Shown: in pieces, positions 27,152 through 36,226 of the stretch | Layout: every line of letters starts with the position of its first letter | How positions within the stretch are numbered: the stretch's first letter is position 1 | DNA from: Streptomyces sp. NBC_01260 | GTDB lineage: Bacteria; Actinomycetota; Actinomycetes; Streptomycetales; Streptomycetaceae | Direction: 5' to 3' | Assembly (NCBI RefSeq): GCF_036226405.1 | Contig: NZ_CP108464.1 | Span: forward strand, 1,364,001 to 1,428,000 | DNA: 64,000 nucleotides | Notes under the pieces: generated by a model | Databases searched by the model: none | What the model saw: only the letters and a program-made list of their open reading frames with translations | Told to the model about the DNA's origin: nothing | Translations under genes and position numbers: made by a program

Positions 27152-28018
27152 ATGAACGACATGCGAGCGCGCGAGGTACTGACCGCTGCCGGACACCCCG
27201 GCGACGCGGAGCTGCTCGCGCTGGGCGAGAACGCGGTGTTCGCCGTGGGCGACCTGGTGGTCAAGATCGGCCGGAACGCCGTGCGCAGTCCGGAGCTGCG
27301 GGTCCGGGCCGAGCGCGAGGTGGCCGTCGCGCAGTGGCTCGCCGCGTCCGGCGTCCCCGCGGTACGGGCCGCCGAGCCCTCGGCACGGCTGGTCGAGGGC
27401 CACCCGGTGACGCTGTGGCACCGGCTGCCCGACGCGGTGCGGCCCGCGGAGCCACGGGATCTGGCGCCGCTGCTCACCGCCGTGCACGCACTGCCGGCCC
27501 CGGAGGGCCTCGTCCTCCCCCGCCGGGAGCTGCTGGGCGGGGTCGAGCGCTGGCTGGGTCTTGCGGGCGACTCGATCGACCCGGCCGACGCCGCGTATCT
27601 GCGCGAGCGCCGCGACGGCTTCGCGACGGCCGCCGCCGCGCTGGTGCCGCGTCTGCCCCCGGGCCCGATCCACGGCGACGCGCTCCCGCGCAATGTCCAT
27701 GTCGGTCCGGACGGGCCGGTCCTGGTGGACCTGGAGACCTTCTCGACTGATCTGCGCGAGCACGATCTGGTGGTGCTGGCCCTGTCCCGGGACCGGTACG
27801 CGCTGGCGGCCGACGCCTATGACGCGTTCACCTCGGCGTACGGGTGGGACGTCCGGGAGTGGGACGGCTGCGCGGTGCTGCGCGGGGCACGGGAGACCGC
27901 GAGCTGTGCGTGGGTCGCGCAGCACGCGCCGGCCAACCCGAAGGCGCTCGCGGAGTTCCGCAGGCGCGTGGCGTCGCTGCGCGACGGTGACGCGGCGGTG
28001 CGGTGGTACCCGTTCTGA
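27152..28018 (+). CDS. Aminoglycoside phosphotransferase (APH)-fold kinase
   Basis: A 288-aa kinase-like protein. The catalytic loop is PIHGDALPRNVHV near residue 173 (HGDxxxxN) and the metal-binding motif is VLVDLETFS near residue 192, where the usual DFD/DFG is DLE. The nucleotide-binding lobe has VKIGRNA with its Lys. The family phosphorylates aminoglycosides, macrolides or cell metabolites such as choline and fructosamine; the substrate cannot be inferred here. The ATG at 27152 is chosen, with nearby ATG 27161 also possible. It is divergent from the sugar importer and shares a hairpin terminator with the exonuclease gene. Confidence 0.82.
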   Translation: MNDMRAREVLTAAGHPGDAELLALGENAVFAVGDLVVKIGRNAVRSPELRVRAEREVAVAQWLAASGVPAVRAAEPSARLVEGHPVTLWHRLPDAVRPAEPRDLAPLLTAVHALPAPEGLVLPRRELLGGVERWLGLAGDSIDPADAAYLRERRDGFATAAAALVPRLPPGPIHGDALPRNVHVGPDGPVLVDLETFSTDLREHDLVVLALSRDRYALAADAYDAFTSAYGWDVREWDGCAVLRGARETASCAWVAQHAPANPKALAEFRRRVASLRDGDAAVRWYPF

Positions 28019-28052
28019 CCACGCCCGCACCGGGCGGCACGGGCGTGGTCAG
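28015..28052. terminator. Bidirectional terminator between convergent genes
   Basis: A perfect 13-bp inverted repeat (CTGACCACGCCCG / CGGGCGTGGTCAG) with a 12-nt loop. It contains both stop codons: TGA at 28016-28018 of the kinase and the complement of TGA at 28049-28051 of the exonuclease. It serves both convergent transcripts. Confidence 0.75.
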
Positions 28053-28777
28053 CCCGACACCCGCACCGGTTCCCGGACCGGCCAGCGGCCGTCGATCACC
28101 GCGTCCGCCTCGCCCTTGCGGCGGAGGAACTGCTGGAAGTCGGCGGCCCACTCCGCGTACCAGGTGATCTGGCGCTGGTGGAGCTCCGCCCCCGTCAGTG
28201 CGGCCACCGAGGCGTGCCGCCCGGCTATCGCGTACGCCACCCGGACCGCGGCCAGGGCGTCCGCCGTCGCGTCGTGCGCTCCGCCGTGGACCACTCCGTA
28301 CTCGACACAGACCGCCTCCAGATTCCGCTTGCCCTTGCGGTAGCGGTCGACGGCCCGGTCGATCGTGTACGGGTCGACGACCGGACCGATCCCCGCGCCG
28401 CCCAGCCTGTCGCTCAGCGACGGAAGCCCGTGGCGGTGCAACTCCGCCGTCAGCAGCGTCAGGTCGAAGGCCGCGTTGTACGCGACCACCGGCACGCCCC
28501 GGCGCCAGTAGCCGGTCAGGGTGTCGGCGATCTCGTCGGCCACCTCGCTCGCCGGCCGGCCCTCCGCCGCGGCCCGCTCGCTGCTGATGCCGTGGATCGC
28601 CGAGGCCTGGGCGGGGATCCGGATCCCCGGATCGGCCAGCCAGGCGTGCCGGCTCACCGGTTCACCGTCGCTGCCGTCGACGGCGACGACCGCGGCCGTC
28701 ACGATCCTGGCCTCCAGTGGTTCCGTACCCGTCGTCTCCAGGTCGAAGCCGACCAGCGCATGCCGGTGCCAGCTCAT
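28049..28777 (-). CDS. DEDDh 3'-5' exonuclease (DNA polymerase III epsilon-like)
   Basis: A 242-aa exonuclease-fold protein. Exo I is VGFDLETTGTEP (Asp and Glu near residues 11-13), Exo II is VAYNAAFDLTLL (Asp near 105) and Exo III is GAHDATADALAAV (His and Asp near 177-182), so all DEDDh residues are present. It may remove 3' nucleotides from DNA or RNA as a stand-alone enzyme, not as the replicative proofreading subunit. The start ATG at 28777 has an ideal AAGGAGG ribosome-binding site, which decides against the longer frame from 28888. It is followed by the shared terminator. Confidence 0.88.
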   Translation of the reverse strand: MSWHRHALVGFDLETTGTEPLEARIVTAAVVAVDGSDGEPVSRHAWLADPGIRIPAQASAIHGISSERAAAEGRPASEVADEIADTLTGYWRRGVPVVAYNAAFDLTLLTAELHRHGLPSLSDRLGGAGIGPVVDPYTIDRAVDRYRKGKRNLEAVCVEYGVVHGGAHDATADALAAVRVAYAIAGRHASVAALTGAELHQRQITWYAEWAADFQQFLRRKGEADAVIDGRWPVREPVRVSG

Positions 28778-28860
28778 CCCGTACCTCCTTCGTGGTGCTT
28801 CCCCCAGGTGACGACCACCCTCGCACGGGCCACTGACAGCGCCCTCCCGGGGACGGCCCC

Positions 28861-30129
28861 TCAGGAGACCGGCCGGGAGTCCGTCCACACGGACTCGAAC
28901 TCCTCGCGGTACGTCTCGAAGAGTCCGTGCTCGCTGTCCTGCCCGGCCCGGACCACCGCCCGCCCGCCGCCCCGGAGCACCAGCACCGGCGCCTCCATGC
29001 CGCGGGCCCGGCGCAGATAGGTCTGGACGACCCCCACCGCGTCGGCCCCGTCGCCGTCCACCAGGTAGGCGGTGAAGCGCGGTGTCTCGTCGAAGACATG
29101 GATCTCGAAGGCGCCCGGATCGCGGAGCTTGGAGCGGACCCGGCGCATGTGGAGGATGTTCATCTCCACCGTCCGGCTCAGCTCGCCCTTCTTGAGCCCC
29201 AGCTCCCGCTCCCGGCGCTTGACCGCGCTGCTGGCCGGATTGATGAACAGCAGGCGGACCCGGCAGCCCGACTCGGCGAGCCGGATCAGCCGGCGGCCGG
29301 AGAAGTTCTGCACCAGCAGATTGAGCCCTATGCCGATCGCGTCCAGCCGACGCGCTCCCCCGAAGAGGTCCTCGGCGGGCAGCTGGCGCTGGAGCCGCAC
29401 CCGGTCGGAGTGGACGGAGACCACATCCGCGTACCGGTCGCCCACCAGCTCCTCGACGGCGTCGACGGGGAGCCGGTCGGCGGACGGGACCGCGGCGCCG
29501 GTGCCGAGGATCTCCAGCAGCCGCGCGGAGGCGCGCTCGGCCTGGGCGAGCACCGCCTCGTTGAGCGCGCGGTTGCGGGAGACCACGTTGCGGGCGACCT
29601 CCAGCTCGTCGAGGGCCAGCTCCACATCGCGGCGGTCGTCGAAGTAGGCCTCGAAGCAGGGCCAGTGCTGGACCATCAGCTCACGCAGCTGAGGCAGCGT
29701 GAGGAAGCTCAGGACGTTGTCGTCGGCCGGGTCGAGCAGATAGCCCTTGCGGCGGGAGACCTCGCGCACGGCGACGGCGCGCTGCACCCACTCCTGCCCG
29801 GCGGGTCCCGCAGCGGCCACCACCCAGTCCTCGCCGTGGACCGGTTCGTAGATGGGCCGGAGCACCGCGGAGACCACGGCGCGCAGCCGCTGCTCCACGA
29901 GATTCAGCCAGATGTAGGCGCGCCCGGCCCGCTGAGCACGGGTGCGCACCTCGCTCCAGGCGTCCGCTCCCCAGTCCAGCTCCGCACCGATCTCCAGGGG
30001 CCGGGCAAGCGAGACCGCCCCGGGCGGCACATCGGTGGCGTCCCCCTCGTGACCAGCGTCACCTGGGGGCAGCTCGAAACCTCCCGAGCTCACCCGCACA
30101 CCGCCTTCCACTCCCCCACCAACGATCAA
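28861..30129 (-). CDS. SAV2148-like HEPN domain-containing protein
   Basis: A 422-aa protein conserved across Streptomyces. The N-terminal half contains a Swt1-type HEPN-like helical domain (WLNLVEQRLRAVVSAVLRP, then helices ending VVSRNRALNEAVL). The motif RNRALN is close to, but not exactly, the RNase motif RNxxxH. The C-terminal half (from ~residue 260) looks like a phospholipase-D/DUF5919-type sensor, with VRLLFINPASSAVKRRERE and HMRRVRSKL. Members have no established function; a role in RNA metabolism or stress is inferred from the HEPN domain. Its neighbour on the left is the exonuclease gene. Confidence 0.75.
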   Translation of the reverse strand: MIVGGGVEGGVRVSSGGFELPPGDAGHEGDATDVPPGAVSLARPLEIGAELDWGADAWSEVRTRAQRAGRAYIWLNLVEQRLRAVVSAVLRPIYEPVHGEDWVVAAAGPAGQEWVQRAVAVREVSRRKGYLLDPADDNVLSFLTLPQLRELMVQHWPCFEAYFDDRRDVELALDELEVARNVVSRNRALNEAVLAQAERASARLLEILGTGAAVPSADRLPVDAVEELVGDRYADVVSVHSDRVRLQRQLPAEDLFGGARRLDAIGIGLNLLVQNFSGRRLIRLAESGCRVRLLFINPASSAVKRRERELGLKKGELSRTVEMNILHMRRVRSKLRDPGAFEIHVFDETPRFTAYLVDGDGADAVGVVQTYLRRARGMEAPVLVLRGGGRAVVRAGQDSEHGLFETYREEFESVWTDSRPVS

Positions 30130-30449
30130 GGAAGGGTACTCCGGGAGCGGGAGCCGGTGCAGCCGGATGCGCAGGCTGCTTTCTCAACTCCCCTACCGAT
30201 CAAGCTCGTTCCCTGGGACGAGATCTGCCGTAGTGAGCGGATTCATAGTGATTAAACACCCCACCGCAAGCCGCATACCGGACAGCGAGCCGGGTGGGTC
30301 CGCCGGATTCCGGTCCCGGGCGACACGGAGGGGCCCGATGTTGACCGGACCGGGCGACGTCCTAGGTAAGGGCCCCTCTTTCGGGGAAGATCTGCCCCAG
30401 GGAGCCCGCATTCCCCAGGCAACCGCATCAGAGTGGAAGAGTCGAATCT
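30130..30449 (+). other. Promoter region of glgX
   Basis: 320 bp without a supported gene. It is the divergent spacer between the HEPN gene and glgX and includes a candidate promoter at 30341-30368. A short imperfect hairpin CCCC-TCTTTC-GGGG at about 30374-30387 lies in the 5' UTR. Nothing else was recognised. Confidence 0.5.
30341..30368 (+). promoter_or_regulatory. Candidate glgX promoter
   Basis: TTGACC (30341-30346) and TAGGTA (30363-30368) with a 16-bp spacer fit the Streptomyces vegetative consensus moderately. Transcription would start near 30375, ~75 nt before the glgX ATG. Prediction by eye only. Confidence 0.35.
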
Positions 30450-32615
30450 ATGCAGGTCTGGCCGGGACAGGCGTACCCCCTCGGTGCCACGTACGACGGC
30501 GCCGGGACCAACTTCGCGGTCTTCTCGGAGGCCGCCCACCGAATCGAGCTGTGCCTCCTGCACGACGACGGCTCCGAGACGGCGGTGGAGCTGCGGGAGA
30601 CCGACGCCTTCGTCCGCCACGCCTATCTGCCCGGGGTGATGCCCGGTCAGCGGTACGGGTTCAGGGTCCACGGGCCGTACGAGCCGCAGCGCGGCGCCCG
30701 CTGCAACTCCGCGAAGCTGCTCCTCGACCCGTACGCACGGGCGGTCGCCGGACAGATCCAGTGGGGCGAGGCGGTGTACGGCTATCCGTTCGGCCGGCCC
30801 GACGCGCGCAACGACCTCGACTCGGCGCCGCACACCATGACATCCGTCGTGGTCAATCCGTACTTCGACTGGGGCGACGACCGGCGGCCCCGTACGGACT
30901 ACCACCGCACGGTGATCTACGAGGCCCATGTGAAGGGCCTGACGATGCTTCACCCGGGGCTGCCGAAGGAACTGCGCGGCACCTACGCGGGGCTGGCCCA
31001 TCCGGAGGTCATCGCGCATCTGACCGAGCTCGGGGTCACGGCGATCGAATTAATGCCGGTGCACCAGTTCGTCCAGGACCACCGGCTGGCGGACGCGGGG
31101 CTCGCCAACTACTGGGGCTACAACACCATCGGATTCTTCGCCCCGCACAACGCCTACGCCTCCTGGGGCGACCGGGGCGAGCAGGTGCTCGAGTTCAAGC
31201 AGGCCGTACGGGCGCTGCACCAGGCGGGCATCGAGGTGATCCTCGACGTGGTCTACAACCACACGGCGGAGGGCAACCACCTGGGTCCGACGCTCTCCTT
31301 CCGGGGCCTGGACAACGCCTCGTACTACCGGCTCGCCGACGACCAGCGCTACTACACGGACACCACGGGGACCGGGAACTCGCTGCTGATGCGCTCCCCG
31401 CACGTGCTCCAGCTGATCATGGACTCGCTGCGGTACTGGGTGACCGAGATGCACGTGGACGGGTTCCGCTTCGATCTGGCGGCCACTCTGGCCCGCCAGT
31501 TCCACGAGGTGGACCGGCTGTCGTCGTTCTTCGACCTGGTGCAGCAGGACCCGGTGGTCAGCCAGGTGAAGCTGATCGCGGAACCGTGGGACGTGGGCGA
31601 GGGCGGCTACCAGGTGGGGAACTTCCCGCCGCTGTGGACCGAGTGGAACGGGAAGTACCGGGACACGGTACGGGACCTGTGGCGCGGTGAGCCCCGGACC
31701 CTGGCGGAGTTCGCCGGGCGGCTGACCGGCTCGTCCGACCTGTACCAGGACGACGGCCGGCGGCCGCTCGCCTCGATCAACTTCACCACCTGCCACGACG
31801 GATTCACCCTGCACGACCTGGTCTCGTACAACGACAAGCACAACGACGCCAACGGCGAGGGCAACCGGGACGGCGAGAGCCACAACCGGTCCTGGAACTG
31901 CGGCGTGGAGGGCGACACGGACAAGCCCGAGGTGCTGGAGCTGCGCGAGCGGCAGATGCGGAACTTCATCGCCACCCTCATGCTGTCGCAGGGTGTGCCG
32001 ATGCTGAGTCACGGCGACGAGTTCGGCCGTACCCAGCTGGGCAACAACAACGGGTACTGCCAGGACAGCGAGCTGTCCTGGGTGCACTGGCCCGACCCGG
32101 CCGAGGCCGCGGCGGACGACGGCGAGGAGGCGGACCCGCAGAACGGCGACGGGCTCGGCAGCAGCCTGCTGGAGTTCACCCGGGCCATGGTGTGGCTGCG
32201 CCGGGACCATCCGGTCTTCCGGCGCCGCCGGTTCTTCCACGGACGACCGGTGGAGGGCACGCACGACGAGCTCTCGGACATCGCCTGGTTCACGCCGAAG
32301 GGCGAGGAGATGACCCAGCGGGACTGGCAGGCGGCGCACGCCAAGGCCCTGACGGTCTTTCTGAACGGGCACGCCATCTCGGAGCCGGGCCCGCGCGGCG
32401 AACGGATCTCCGACGACTCCTTCCTGCTGATGTTCAACGCGAGCGCCGAAACACTGGAGTTCGCCGTCCCGGTGAACCATGGGCGGCAGTGGCATGTGGT
32501 CGTCGACACGGCGCGTCCGGCCGGAGTGCTGACCGGTGCGGGGCCGAAGGTGGCGGCGGGCGATCGGGTGACGCTGGTGGGGCGGAGCATGGCGGTGCTC
32601 CAGCGGCCGGCGTAG
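30450..32615 (+). CDS. glgX: Glycogen debranching enzyme
   Basis: A 721-aa GH13 enzyme that hydrolyses alpha-1,6 branches of glycogen or limit dextrin. An N-terminal CBM48-like domain (AGTNFAVFSEAAHRIELCLL) precedes the barrel. Catalytic residues are the nucleophile Asp in DGFRFDLAATL, the acid Glu in LIAEPWD and the stabilising Asp in TCHDGFTL. Codon 201 (31050-31052) is TTA, a leucine codon read only by the bldA tRNA in Streptomyces, and I saw no other TTA codon in the window. The same spot creates an ATTAAT site, rare in such genomes. treY follows 90 bp downstream, so the two probably act together in glycogen-derived trehalose synthesis. Confidence 0.93.
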   Translation: MQVWPGQAYPLGATYDGAGTNFAVFSEAAHRIELCLLHDDGSETAVELRETDAFVRHAYLPGVMPGQRYGFRVHGPYEPQRGARCNSAKLLLDPYARAVAGQIQWGEAVYGYPFGRPDARNDLDSAPHTMTSVVVNPYFDWGDDRRPRTDYHRTVIYEAHVKGLTMLHPGLPKELRGTYAGLAHPEVIAHLTELGVTAIELMPVHQFVQDHRLADAGLANYWGYNTIGFFAPHNAYASWGDRGEQVLEFKQAVRALHQAGIEVILDVVYNHTAEGNHLGPTLSFRGLDNASYYRLADDQRYYTDTTGTGNSLLMRSPHVLQLIMDSLRYWVTEMHVDGFRFDLAATLARQFHEVDRLSSFFDLVQQDPVVSQVKLIAEPWDVGEGGYQVGNFPPLWTEWNGKYRDTVRDLWRGEPRTLAEFAGRLTGSSDLYQDDGRRPLASINFTTCHDGFTLHDLVSYNDKHNDANGEGNRDGESHNRSWNCGVEGDTDKPEVLELRERQMRNFIATLMLSQGVPMLSHGDEFGRTQLGNNNGYCQDSELSWVHWPDPAEAAADDGEEADPQNGDGLGSSLLEFTRAMVWLRRDHPVFRRRRFFHGRPVEGTHDELSDIAWFTPKGEEMTQRDWQAAHAKALTVFLNGHAISEPGPRGERISDDSFLLMFNASAETLEFAVPVNHGRQWHVVVDTARPAGVLTGAGPKVAAGDRVTLVGRSMAVLQRPA

Positions 32616-32705
32616 CGGGGCGGGAGCGGTGGGCGGCACCGCCGGTCGGGCAGTTGTGCGCGACCGGGTGACACAGAGGGCCCGGATCTGGGTACGAACG
32701 CCTCC

Positions 32706-35114
32706 ATGACGCCTTCCGCCACGTACCGGCTTCAGCTCCAGCCGGACTTCCCGTTCTCGGCCGCCGAGGACGCCGTGCCGTACCTCGCCACGCTCGGCGT
32801 CTCCCATCTGCATCTGTCCCCGGTCCTCGAAGCCGTGCCCGGCTCCCGGCACGGCTACGACGTCGTCGACCACGGCCGGGTGCGCGCCGAACTGGGCGGC
32901 GAGGAGGGGCTGCGGCGGCTCGCCCGCACAGCTCGGGAGCACGGTCTCGGGCTGGTCCTGGACATCGTGCCCAACCACATGGCGGCCGACCCCCGGCACA
33001 ATCACGCGCTGCGGGAGGTCCTGCGCGAGGGGCCCGGCTCCCCGTACGCCCACTGGTTCGACATCGACTGGGCGGCGGGCGACGGGCGGATCCTGCTGCC
33101 CGTGCTCGCCGGACGGCTCGGCGAGGAGATCGACGGGCTCCGGGTCGACGGGGAGGTGCTGCGATACGGCGAGCAGGAGTTCCCGCTCCGGGCGGGCACC
33201 GCGGGTCTCGGCCTGCCCGAGCTGCTGGACGCCCAGCACTACCGGCTCGGCTGGTGGCGGCTGGCCCGGACCGAGCTGAACTACCGGCGGTTCTTCACCA
33301 TCTCGGAGCTGATCGGGGTGCGGGTGGAGGACCCGGAGGTCTTCGCCGCCACCCACGCCAAGATCCTCGAACTGGTCCGGGACGGGACCGTCGAGGGTCT
33401 GCGGATCGACCACCCGGACGGACTCGCCGACCCGGCCTCCTATCTGGAGCGGCTCTCCGAGGCGAGCGGCGGTGCGTGGACCGTGGTGGAGAAGATCCTC
33501 ACCGGTCCCGAGCCGCTGCCGGCCGGCTGGGCGGTGGCCGGGACGACCGGGTACGACGCGCTGCACCGGATCGACGGTCTCTTCGTCGACCCGCTGGGCG
33601 CCGCGGAACTGCTCGGCCACTACCGGGAGTCCGCTTCCCCGGCCGGCGACCGGGGAGGCTACTGGAAGGCGACCGTGCGCCGGGCCGCCTACCGTGTCGT
33701 CACCCATGAGCTGGCCGCCGAGACCGCGCTGCTGACCCGGCTGGCGTCGCGCATCTGCGCCGGGGACCCCGCGCTGCGCGACCACGCCCCGTGGGCGCTG
33801 CACACCGCGGTACGCGAACTGCTGGTCCGGGTACCGGTCTACCGCCCGTACGTGACGGCCGGCGGGCCCTGCACGGAGTCGGCCGGGGCAGCGCTCGACG
33901 CGACGGCGGTGAGCGAGGCCAAGGCGGTGTTCACCGTGCGGGAGGAGGCGTCGGCCGTCGATGTGGTGCGGGAGCTGGCGCTGGGGCGGCTCGGCCCGGA
34001 CGGCGACCGGGCGGCGTTCTGCGACCGGTTCGCGCAGACGGCGTCCGCGCTGCGGGCCAAGTCGGTCGAGGACACCGCGTACTACCGGTACGTGCCGCTG
34101 ATCTCCGCCAACGAGGTGGGCGGTGATCCGGGGCAGCCGGCGGTGGCTCCGGAGGATTTCCATGCCTTCTGCACCCGGCTCGCACGGGACTGGCCCGCCA
34201 CCGGCACGGCGCTGACCACGCACGACACCAAGCGCAGCGCCGACGTCCGGGCCGCCGTCGCGGTGCTCTCGGAATGTCCGGGGCAGTGGTCGCGGCTGGT
34301 GGCGGAGCTGGCCCGGACGGCCCCGGCGGCCGCCCCCGATCCGCAGCTGGCCTGGCAGGCGTGGCAGACCGCGTTCGGCTGCGTGGGGTTCCCGGCCGGT
34401 GAGCAGGCGGCGCGGCTGGAGCCCGCGCTGCTGAAGGCGGTGCGCGAGTCGGGGCTGTTCACCAGCTGGACCGAACCCGATCCGGGGTACGAGCGGGCGG
34501 TGTCCGACTTCGTCGCCGCCGGTCCGGCCGCCGCCACCGGTCCGGTGCGGGCGCTGCTGGAGGGGTTCGCGGGCACGCTCGCCCCGCAGGTGCGGGCCAA
34601 TGTGCTCGGCGCGGCGCTGGTGCAGCTGACGATGCCGGGGGTGCCGGATCTCTACCAGGGCACCGAGCGCGCGTACCTGGCGCTGGTCGACCCGGACAAC
34701 CGGCGGCCGTTTCGCCGCCCTTTCCCGGACACGCCTTCCGGCACGCCTTCCGACGAGAAGGAGGCTCTCACGGTGGCGGCGCTGCGGCTTCGGCGTGAGC
34801 GGCCCGGGGTGTTCGGCGAGTCGGGCACGTACGCCCCGCTGACGGCCTCCGGTCCGGCGGCCGGGCACTGTGTGGCCTTCTGCCGCTCGGGCGAGGTCGT
34901 CACCGCGGTGACCCGGCTGTCGCTGCGGCTGGCCCGGGCGGGCGGCTGGCGCGGGACGGAGCTGACGCTGCCGGACGACGGGGTGTGGCGGGATCTGCTG
35001 GCCCCGGGCCGGGAGTTCTCCGGCGGCACGGCCGCGGTGGCCGAGCTGTTCGCCGAGCGGCCGGTGGCGCTGCTCAGCCGGGTCGTACCAGAAGGGACCG
35101 CGGGCCCCGGGTGA
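32706..35114 (+). CDS. treY: Malto-oligosyltrehalose synthase
   Basis: An 802-aa GH13 family enzyme that turns the reducing end of malto-oligosaccharides into a trehalosyl unit. The start MTPSATYRLQLQPDFPFSAA, LDIVPNHMA near residue 90, the nucleophile region VEGLRIDHPDG near residue 230, the Glu in TVVEKIL and the Asp in TTHDTKRS near residue 510 are all family hallmarks. GlgX supplies debranched chains; the partner TreZ that releases trehalose is not found in this window. The 3' end overlaps a convergent P450 gene by 41 bp (35074-35114). Confidence 0.92.
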   Translation: MTPSATYRLQLQPDFPFSAAEDAVPYLATLGVSHLHLSPVLEAVPGSRHGYDVVDHGRVRAELGGEEGLRRLARTAREHGLGLVLDIVPNHMAADPRHNHALREVLREGPGSPYAHWFDIDWAAGDGRILLPVLAGRLGEEIDGLRVDGEVLRYGEQEFPLRAGTAGLGLPELLDAQHYRLGWWRLARTELNYRRFFTISELIGVRVEDPEVFAATHAKILELVRDGTVEGLRIDHPDGLADPASYLERLSEASGGAWTVVEKILTGPEPLPAGWAVAGTTGYDALHRIDGLFVDPLGAAELLGHYRESASPAGDRGGYWKATVRRAAYRVVTHELAAETALLTRLASRICAGDPALRDHAPWALHTAVRELLVRVPVYRPYVTAGGPCTESAGAALDATAVSEAKAVFTVREEASAVDVVRELALGRLGPDGDRAAFCDRFAQTASALRAKSVEDTAYYRYVPLISANEVGGDPGQPAVAPEDFHAFCTRLARDWPATGTALTTHDTKRSADVRAAVAVLSECPGQWSRLVAELARTAPAAAPDPQLAWQAWQTAFGCVGFPAGEQAARLEPALLKAVRESGLFTSWTEPDPGYERAVSDFVAAGPAAATGPVRALLEGFAGTLAPQVRANVLGAALVQLTMPGVPDLYQGTERAYLALVDPDNRRPFRRPFPDTPSGTPSDEKEALTVAALRLRRERPGVFGESGTYAPLTASGPAAGHCVAFCRSGEVVTAVTRLSLRLARAGGWRGTELTLPDDGVWRDLLAPGREFSGGTAAVAELFAERPVALLSRVVPEGTAGPG

Positions 35115-36105
35115 GCAGGCCGGTGGCGGCCGGTCTGAATCCGTCCGCCCAGCGGAGCCGGGGCATGGCGTCCAGGAGGGCGCGCAGGCCCTGTTCGGCC
35201 TCCAGCCGGCCGAGCACCACGGCCGGGCAGCCCGCCGGGCCCGTGGTGGTGGTGTGGCCCTGGTCGCGGCGGAAGGGGTCGAACAGGTCCGGCGCCGCGA
35301 ACCGTTCCGGATCGCGTCCCGCCGCGCCGATCAGGCAGGCGACGGGGGACCGCGCCGGGAGGGTGCCACCGCTGAGGGTGACCTCGGTGAGGGTGCGCCG
35401 CAGCACGACCTGGACGGGCGGGTCGCGGCGCATCGACTCCGTCCAGGCCCGGCCGGCGAGTGCCGGTTCGACGCGCAGGGCGGCCAGCAGGTCGGGGTCG
35501 TCCAGCAGGTTGGCCAGGAACGAGGCGAGCGCCGTCTCGCGCAGTCCGGTGCGCCGGGTGCAGGGTCCTTCGTCGGCGGGCGCGCCGCCACCGGAGCGCG
35601 ACGAGGACCGGAACGGCCCGGTACCGGCGGGCAGCCATCGGCAGAACTCCTCGACGAGATCGGCCTGCCGGCGCCCGGCGATGCGCCGGGCCAGCACGTA
35701 CGCGGTCCGCTCGACGCGTTCGGCCAGGTGCCGGGGCACGGAGCCGGTCTCCACCGTGTACCGGTCACGGGGCAGGCAGCGGGGGCTGCCGTGGCAGAGG
35801 CCGAGCGGTGCGGGGCCGCCGCGAGGTGCCCCGTCGTGCGGGAAGCCGGTGAACCCCGGGCCGGTGAGCGCGGTGACCACATCGTCGTACCGGCTGATCA
35901 GCCAGGCTCCCAGCGGGGCGTCGTAGCTGAGCGGGTACTCCTCGCGCAGCACCCGGTAGAGCCCGTACGGGTCGCGGGCCGCGCCGGGGGCGAGGAGGCT
36001 CGGGCCGCCGGGGCGGGTCGTCCGGTGCGTCCTCGGCGGCCTGTCGGGGCGGAGGTCCGGCGAGGGCGTCGGGGCGGGTATGTCTCCGGGGGCGTCGGCC
36101 TGCAT
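35074..36105 (-). CDS. Degenerate cytochrome P450-like protein
   Basis: A 343-aa P450-like sequence. Recognisable parts are the N-terminal DPYGLYRVLREEYPLSYDAPLGAWLISRYDDV, the ESMR (ExxR) motif in WTESMRRDPPVQVVLRR, and RDPERFAAPDLFDPFRRDQ before the ligand loop. The loop TTTTGPAGCPAVVLGR keeps the Cys and the Gly at Cys-4. It has lost the Phe at Cys-7, the His/Arg at Cys-2 and the Gly at Cys+2. The I-helix is shortened and not clearly canonical. A weakened enzyme, a non-catalytic heme protein or a decaying gene are all possible. It overlaps the treY 3' end by 41 bp in convergent orientation. Confidence 0.7.
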   Translation of the reverse strand: MQADAPGDIPAPTPSPDLRPDRPPRTHRTTRPGGPSLLAPGAARDPYGLYRVLREEYPLSYDAPLGAWLISRYDDVVTALTGPGFTGFPHDGAPRGGPAPLGLCHGSPRCLPRDRYTVETGSVPRHLAERVERTAYVLARRIAGRRQADLVEEFCRWLPAGTGPFRSSSRSGGGAPADEGPCTRRTGLRETALASFLANLLDDPDLLAALRVEPALAGRAWTESMRRDPPVQVVLRRTLTEVTLSGGTLPARSPVACLIGAAGRDPERFAAPDLFDPFRRDQGHTTTTGPAGCPAVVLGRLEAEQGLRALLDAMPRLRWADGFRPAATGLLTRGPRSLLVRPG

Positions 36106-36226
36106 CCGTACCCCCGGGCGCTCGGTGCGCCGGTGTGTGCGGCGCGGTCCCCTTCAGGGCATCACCCGGGCGGACCCGCCGCAGTCGGCGCGCGGCCGTC
36201 CGGGTGACGGGGCGCTCACCGGCGGC

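Noticed and set aside
31050..34868. A 1272-codon open frame on the minus strand across glgX and treY
   Set aside because: It is the antisense shadow of two well-supported GH13 genes. Its composition is Arg/Pro/Gly-rich without any domain.
36106..36226. Possible N-terminal part of the lpd remnant
   Set aside because: No FAD- or NAD-binding motif is visible in any frame, so only the C-terminal fragment is called.
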